Source: Hypericum androsaemum (Eukaryota; Streptophyta; Magnoliopsida; Malpighiales; Hypericaceae). Taken from it: a stretch of DNA of 64,000 nucleotides. How positions within the stretch are numbered: the first letter of the stretch is position 1; each line of letters begins with the position of its first letter. The notes under the pieces are model-generated. The model was not told where the DNA came from, searched no databases, and saw only the letters and a list, made by a program, of their open reading frames with translations. Below are positions 61,465 to 64,000 of the stretch, piece after piece. The stretch is from NCBI GenBank assembly GCA_963995505.1, contig OZ023181.1, positions 18,782,221 through 18,846,220 of the forward strand, in the 5' to 3' direction. The position numbers were made by a program, and so were the translations under genes.

Positions 61465-61505
61465 GAGGGGAGGTGTTTAGGGGACCAAATGTACATGTCA
61501 ACGAA
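61317..61505. repeat. Two tandem units, each with a long poly-G run
   Basis: The unit is TTTTATTGATTCAAATGAGA, then GAC, a G-run, A(GA)GGGGAGGTGTTTAGG and GGACCAAATGTACATGTCAA, then CGAAT. The first unit has G23 (61341-61363), the second G35 (61429-61463). The unique parts are virtually identical, so the duplication is recent. G-runs of this length can form G-quadruplexes and are also prone to assembly error. Confidence 0.9.
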
Positions 61506-62155
61506 TTGGGAACCGGAGAGGATCCGCACAATACCTACAAACACAAAGAAAGCACAATCACTACTGGAAGCTCAAGCTCACAAAACCAAACACACACAAA
61601 AAGGACATAAGAGGAGACAAGGTATTTGGTTACCCGATTCGATCTTCAACGATCTATGTCTGGGGGCATATCAAACCAGGAGAGTATGCACTAATCACTC
61701 GTGTTTCACTCACATTTACAAGAGATTGCCACACTTTTGGCACCCACACTCTTAAGATTTATCTCTATTCTCGCTAGCCACACACAAAGGGCTTACACAC
61801 TCTCTCTTAGGGTTACAATTGAGTTACAAATGGGTATTTATAGTCCCACAAACCCTACAAGGGTATTTGAGTCGGGATGGACACTTTTATCCATGAAAAT
61901 ACACTTTTCCCGGCAGCCTTGGCAGACTCCAAAGCTCTGGCGTTCGCCAAATTGAGGCTACTGCCTCACGGCTCCTTCAGACTTAGCAGACACCAACCGT
62001 CTAGCTTACTCCAGGCGGGGCGAACCCCAAAATTCTCGCCTCTTTGTACTTTATTTCTTGACCTGTCTTTGATCCAGTTGACCCCCCGAGCGTTCCTGAC
62101 CCCCGAATCACATCCGAGCAAGTCCCGAACTACCTCTCAGGCTCCATACCCAACA
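61500..62155 (-). repeat. Probable 3' LTR of a third Copia element
   Basis: In element direction it begins TGTTGGGTATGGAGCC (plus end 62155), preceded by the purine-rich AGGTAGGAGG. It has a TATA box (ACTATAAATACCC, plus about 61835-61848), then TTGTAACCCTAAGAGAGAG, typical of an R region. The far end near 61500 is uncertain and lies close to the poly-G units. Confidence 0.65.
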
Positions 62156-62164
62156 ACCTCCTAC

Positions 62165-64000
62165 CTGGAGACTGAGCTCAACTCTTGTCACTATAGCATA
62201 CATCAAGCTACCCACTGCCGATGCATAGGGAGTCTTCTCTATTTGAGCCTTCTCCGCCTCACTCTTAGGCACATCCTTCTTGGACAGCTTAAAGTGCCCA
62301 CCTAAAGGAGTTAACTTGGGCTTGGCCTTTTGCATGTGAACCTCTTCAATACCTTCTCAATGTACTAGGCCTGTGAGAGAAACAGCTTCCCTTCTGCCTT
62401 GTTACTCTCTATCCTCATCCCAAGGATTTGCTTAGCCTCCCCCAATTCCTTCATGGCAAACCTCTCGGATAATTGCTTCTTCACCTTGCTCACCTCTCAA
62501 GCATTAGAGCCTACTATCAACATATCATCAACATAAAGCAAGAGGATGATATAGCTCTTGTCAAAACTCTTGAAATAGCAACAATGATCTGCTTCACACC
62601 GCACGAACTCTATCTTGTGCATGAACCCATCAAACTTCTTGTACCACTGCCTTGGAGCTTGCTTCAACCCATATAAGCCCTTCCTCAACCTACACACAAG
62701 CTCACCATTACAACCCGACAAGTACCCCTCCGGTTGAACTATGTAGATCTCCTACTAGATCACCATGGAGAAATGCCATCTTCACATCCATTTGCTCTAA
62801 CATCAAATTCTCAAAAGCCACCATACTCAACACCAAACGAATAGTGGTAAGCTTTACCATGGGAGTGAAGACGTCGGTAAAATTAATACCGTATTTCTGT
62901 TGAAATCTCTTCACTACGAGTCTTGCCTTATAACGCTTGGTGCCATCCGCCTATCGGTTGATCTTATACACCCACTTGTTTTGCAGTGCCTTCTTGCCTT
63001 TAGGGAGTTGGACTAGTTTCCAAGTCCCATTACTCCTCAATGACTCCATCTCGTCATCCATCGCAAGCTTCCACTTATCCTCTTGTCCACTCTCCTGGAC
63101 GTCTGCAAACTCTTTCTCCTCCATCCATGAGGAGGATATAGAAATTAGCTGGCGAATATCTATACGGAGACCCACGTTGTCTAGTGGACCTCCTCACCGG
63201 AACCACTAGCGGTGGAGCTCGGCCTCTTGGCCACCTCGTACCTTCTTGCTCCCACCCGAGTTTGAGATGTCTAACTCAACCATGTCCTTGCTAGAACCCA
63301 ACTTATCAGATACACTTCCCCGGTCTTTGTACATCACCTTCTCATTGAATATGACATCCCAGCTTCTAATAACCTTGTGGTTCTTCTCATCCCAGAGCCT
63401 AAAGCAGAAATCATCTCCTCCATATCCAATGAACGTGCACTTCTTGGAATTGGCATTTAGCTTGCTCCTTTCACCTGCATCCACATGAACATAGAGTACA
63501 CAACCAAATACCCGAAGGTAAGTTAGATCAATTTTCTTGCCACTCCAAGCCTCTTTCGATATCTCATTCTCCAATGGGCTTGATGGTCCTCTATTGATCA
63601 AGAAAGCAGCGGTGTTCATAGCATTTGACCAAAACATCTTTGGTAGGCCACACTTCAACCTCATAGCCCTAGCTCTCTCGTTGATTATCCTGTTCATCCT
63701 CTCCGTGATGTCATTTTGTTGAGGGGTTCCAACAACTGTCTTCTCCATGCGAATCCTATTCGTTGTACAGTACTCCTTGAACTCTTAGAGCTCGTACTCT
63801 CTGCCATTGTCGAATCTCAAGACCCGTCTCATTCTCCACAAGGGCTCTCCACTTCTTTAAGGTATTGAAGGCTTTAGACTTATGTTTCAAGAAGTAGACC
63901 CACAACTTCCTTGTAAAATCATCGATGAAGGTCATGTAGTATAAAGAACTACCTAGAGATGCCACCGGTGTCGGTCCCCACAAGTCACTATGGACCAACT
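62165..64000 (-). pseudogene. Third Copia element, pol remnant (runs off the window)
   Basis: From the right edge: integrase core (MVHSDLWGPTPVASLGSSLY, FIDDFTRKLWVYFLKHKSKA), a frameshift near 63790, then TVVGTPQQNDITERMNRIIN, LRVFGCVLYVHVDAGERSKL, RT (KWKLAMDDEMESLRSNGTWK, DVKMAFLHGDL, LRKGLYGLKQAPRQWYKKFD, LLLYVDDMLIVGS) and the start of the RNase H region (YASAVGSLMYAIV). RNase H is then cut off just before the LTR. Stops and frameshifts at several points make it non-functional. The sequence is of the common Tnt1-like type and is not close to the 15-21 kb family. Confidence 0.88.

Noticed and set aside
61323..61610. Gly-rich or Pro-rich frames over the poly-G units
   Set aside because: Produced by homopolymer runs; no gene evidence.

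Overview
The window is nuclear DNA from a flowering plant, probably a eudicot; the species cannot be told from the sequence. The evidence is intron-containing plant genes with GT-AG and GC-AG introns, plastid-targeted GGPP synthases, a eukaryotic tRNA-Asp gene with a pol III terminator, and a dense load of plant Copia, Gypsy, LINE and Mutator-like/MITE elements. No prokaryotic operons or CRISPR arrays are present.

The host-gene backbone is an ancient direct segmental duplication. Unit A (about 820-7195) and unit B (about 23868-37480) each carry, in the same order and on the minus strand, an intronless geranylgeranyl diphosphate synthase (1240-2325; 29776-30888) and a 13-exon OST48/DDOST oligosaccharyltransferase subunit (4116-7035; 34244-37288). 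All four genes look intact; I could place every exon of both OST48 copies, each giving 439 codons. Unit B is about twice as long because transposons entered it, and unit A preserves the empty sites. The other host loci are a tRNA-Asp (22804-22875), a decapitated pectin acetylesterase (55918-57757) and a broken NUP35-like gene (59352-60575).

The rest is transposon nested in transposon. At 9-15 kb there are MITEs and a 2.3 kb Mutator-like inverted-repeat element with a second element inside it that carries a 450-bp TCC tract. At 14.9-22.4 kb a TIR element is split by a 5.95 kb Copia element (TSD TAAAG). At 23.9-28.2 kb a TIR element carrying a RING-finger fragment contains a pol-less LTR element, which itself contains PABP-like and ARIA-like host gene fragments. 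At 37.5-43.3 kb lie a Gypsy fragment, a LINE 3' end split by a TIR element carrying a DPH1 fragment, and two more TIR elements. At 43.25-50.4 kb a minus-strand LINE is split by a 5.0 kb Gypsy element (TSD TAACT). At 52-56 kb a Gypsy 5' end abuts a Copia fragment, which abuts the truncated pectin acetylesterase. At 61.3-64 kb are poly-G units and a third Copia element that runs off the window.

The most unusual signal is in the Copia family at 15.1-21.1 kb and 54.5-55.9 kb. The place of the tRNA primer-binding site is taken by a 13-14 nt sequence complementary to the element's own U5. The pairing is kept in both diverged copies, one base pair being changed to a G-U wobble. This suggests self-priming or a dedicated leader hairpin. 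None of the retroelement reading frames seen is intact.
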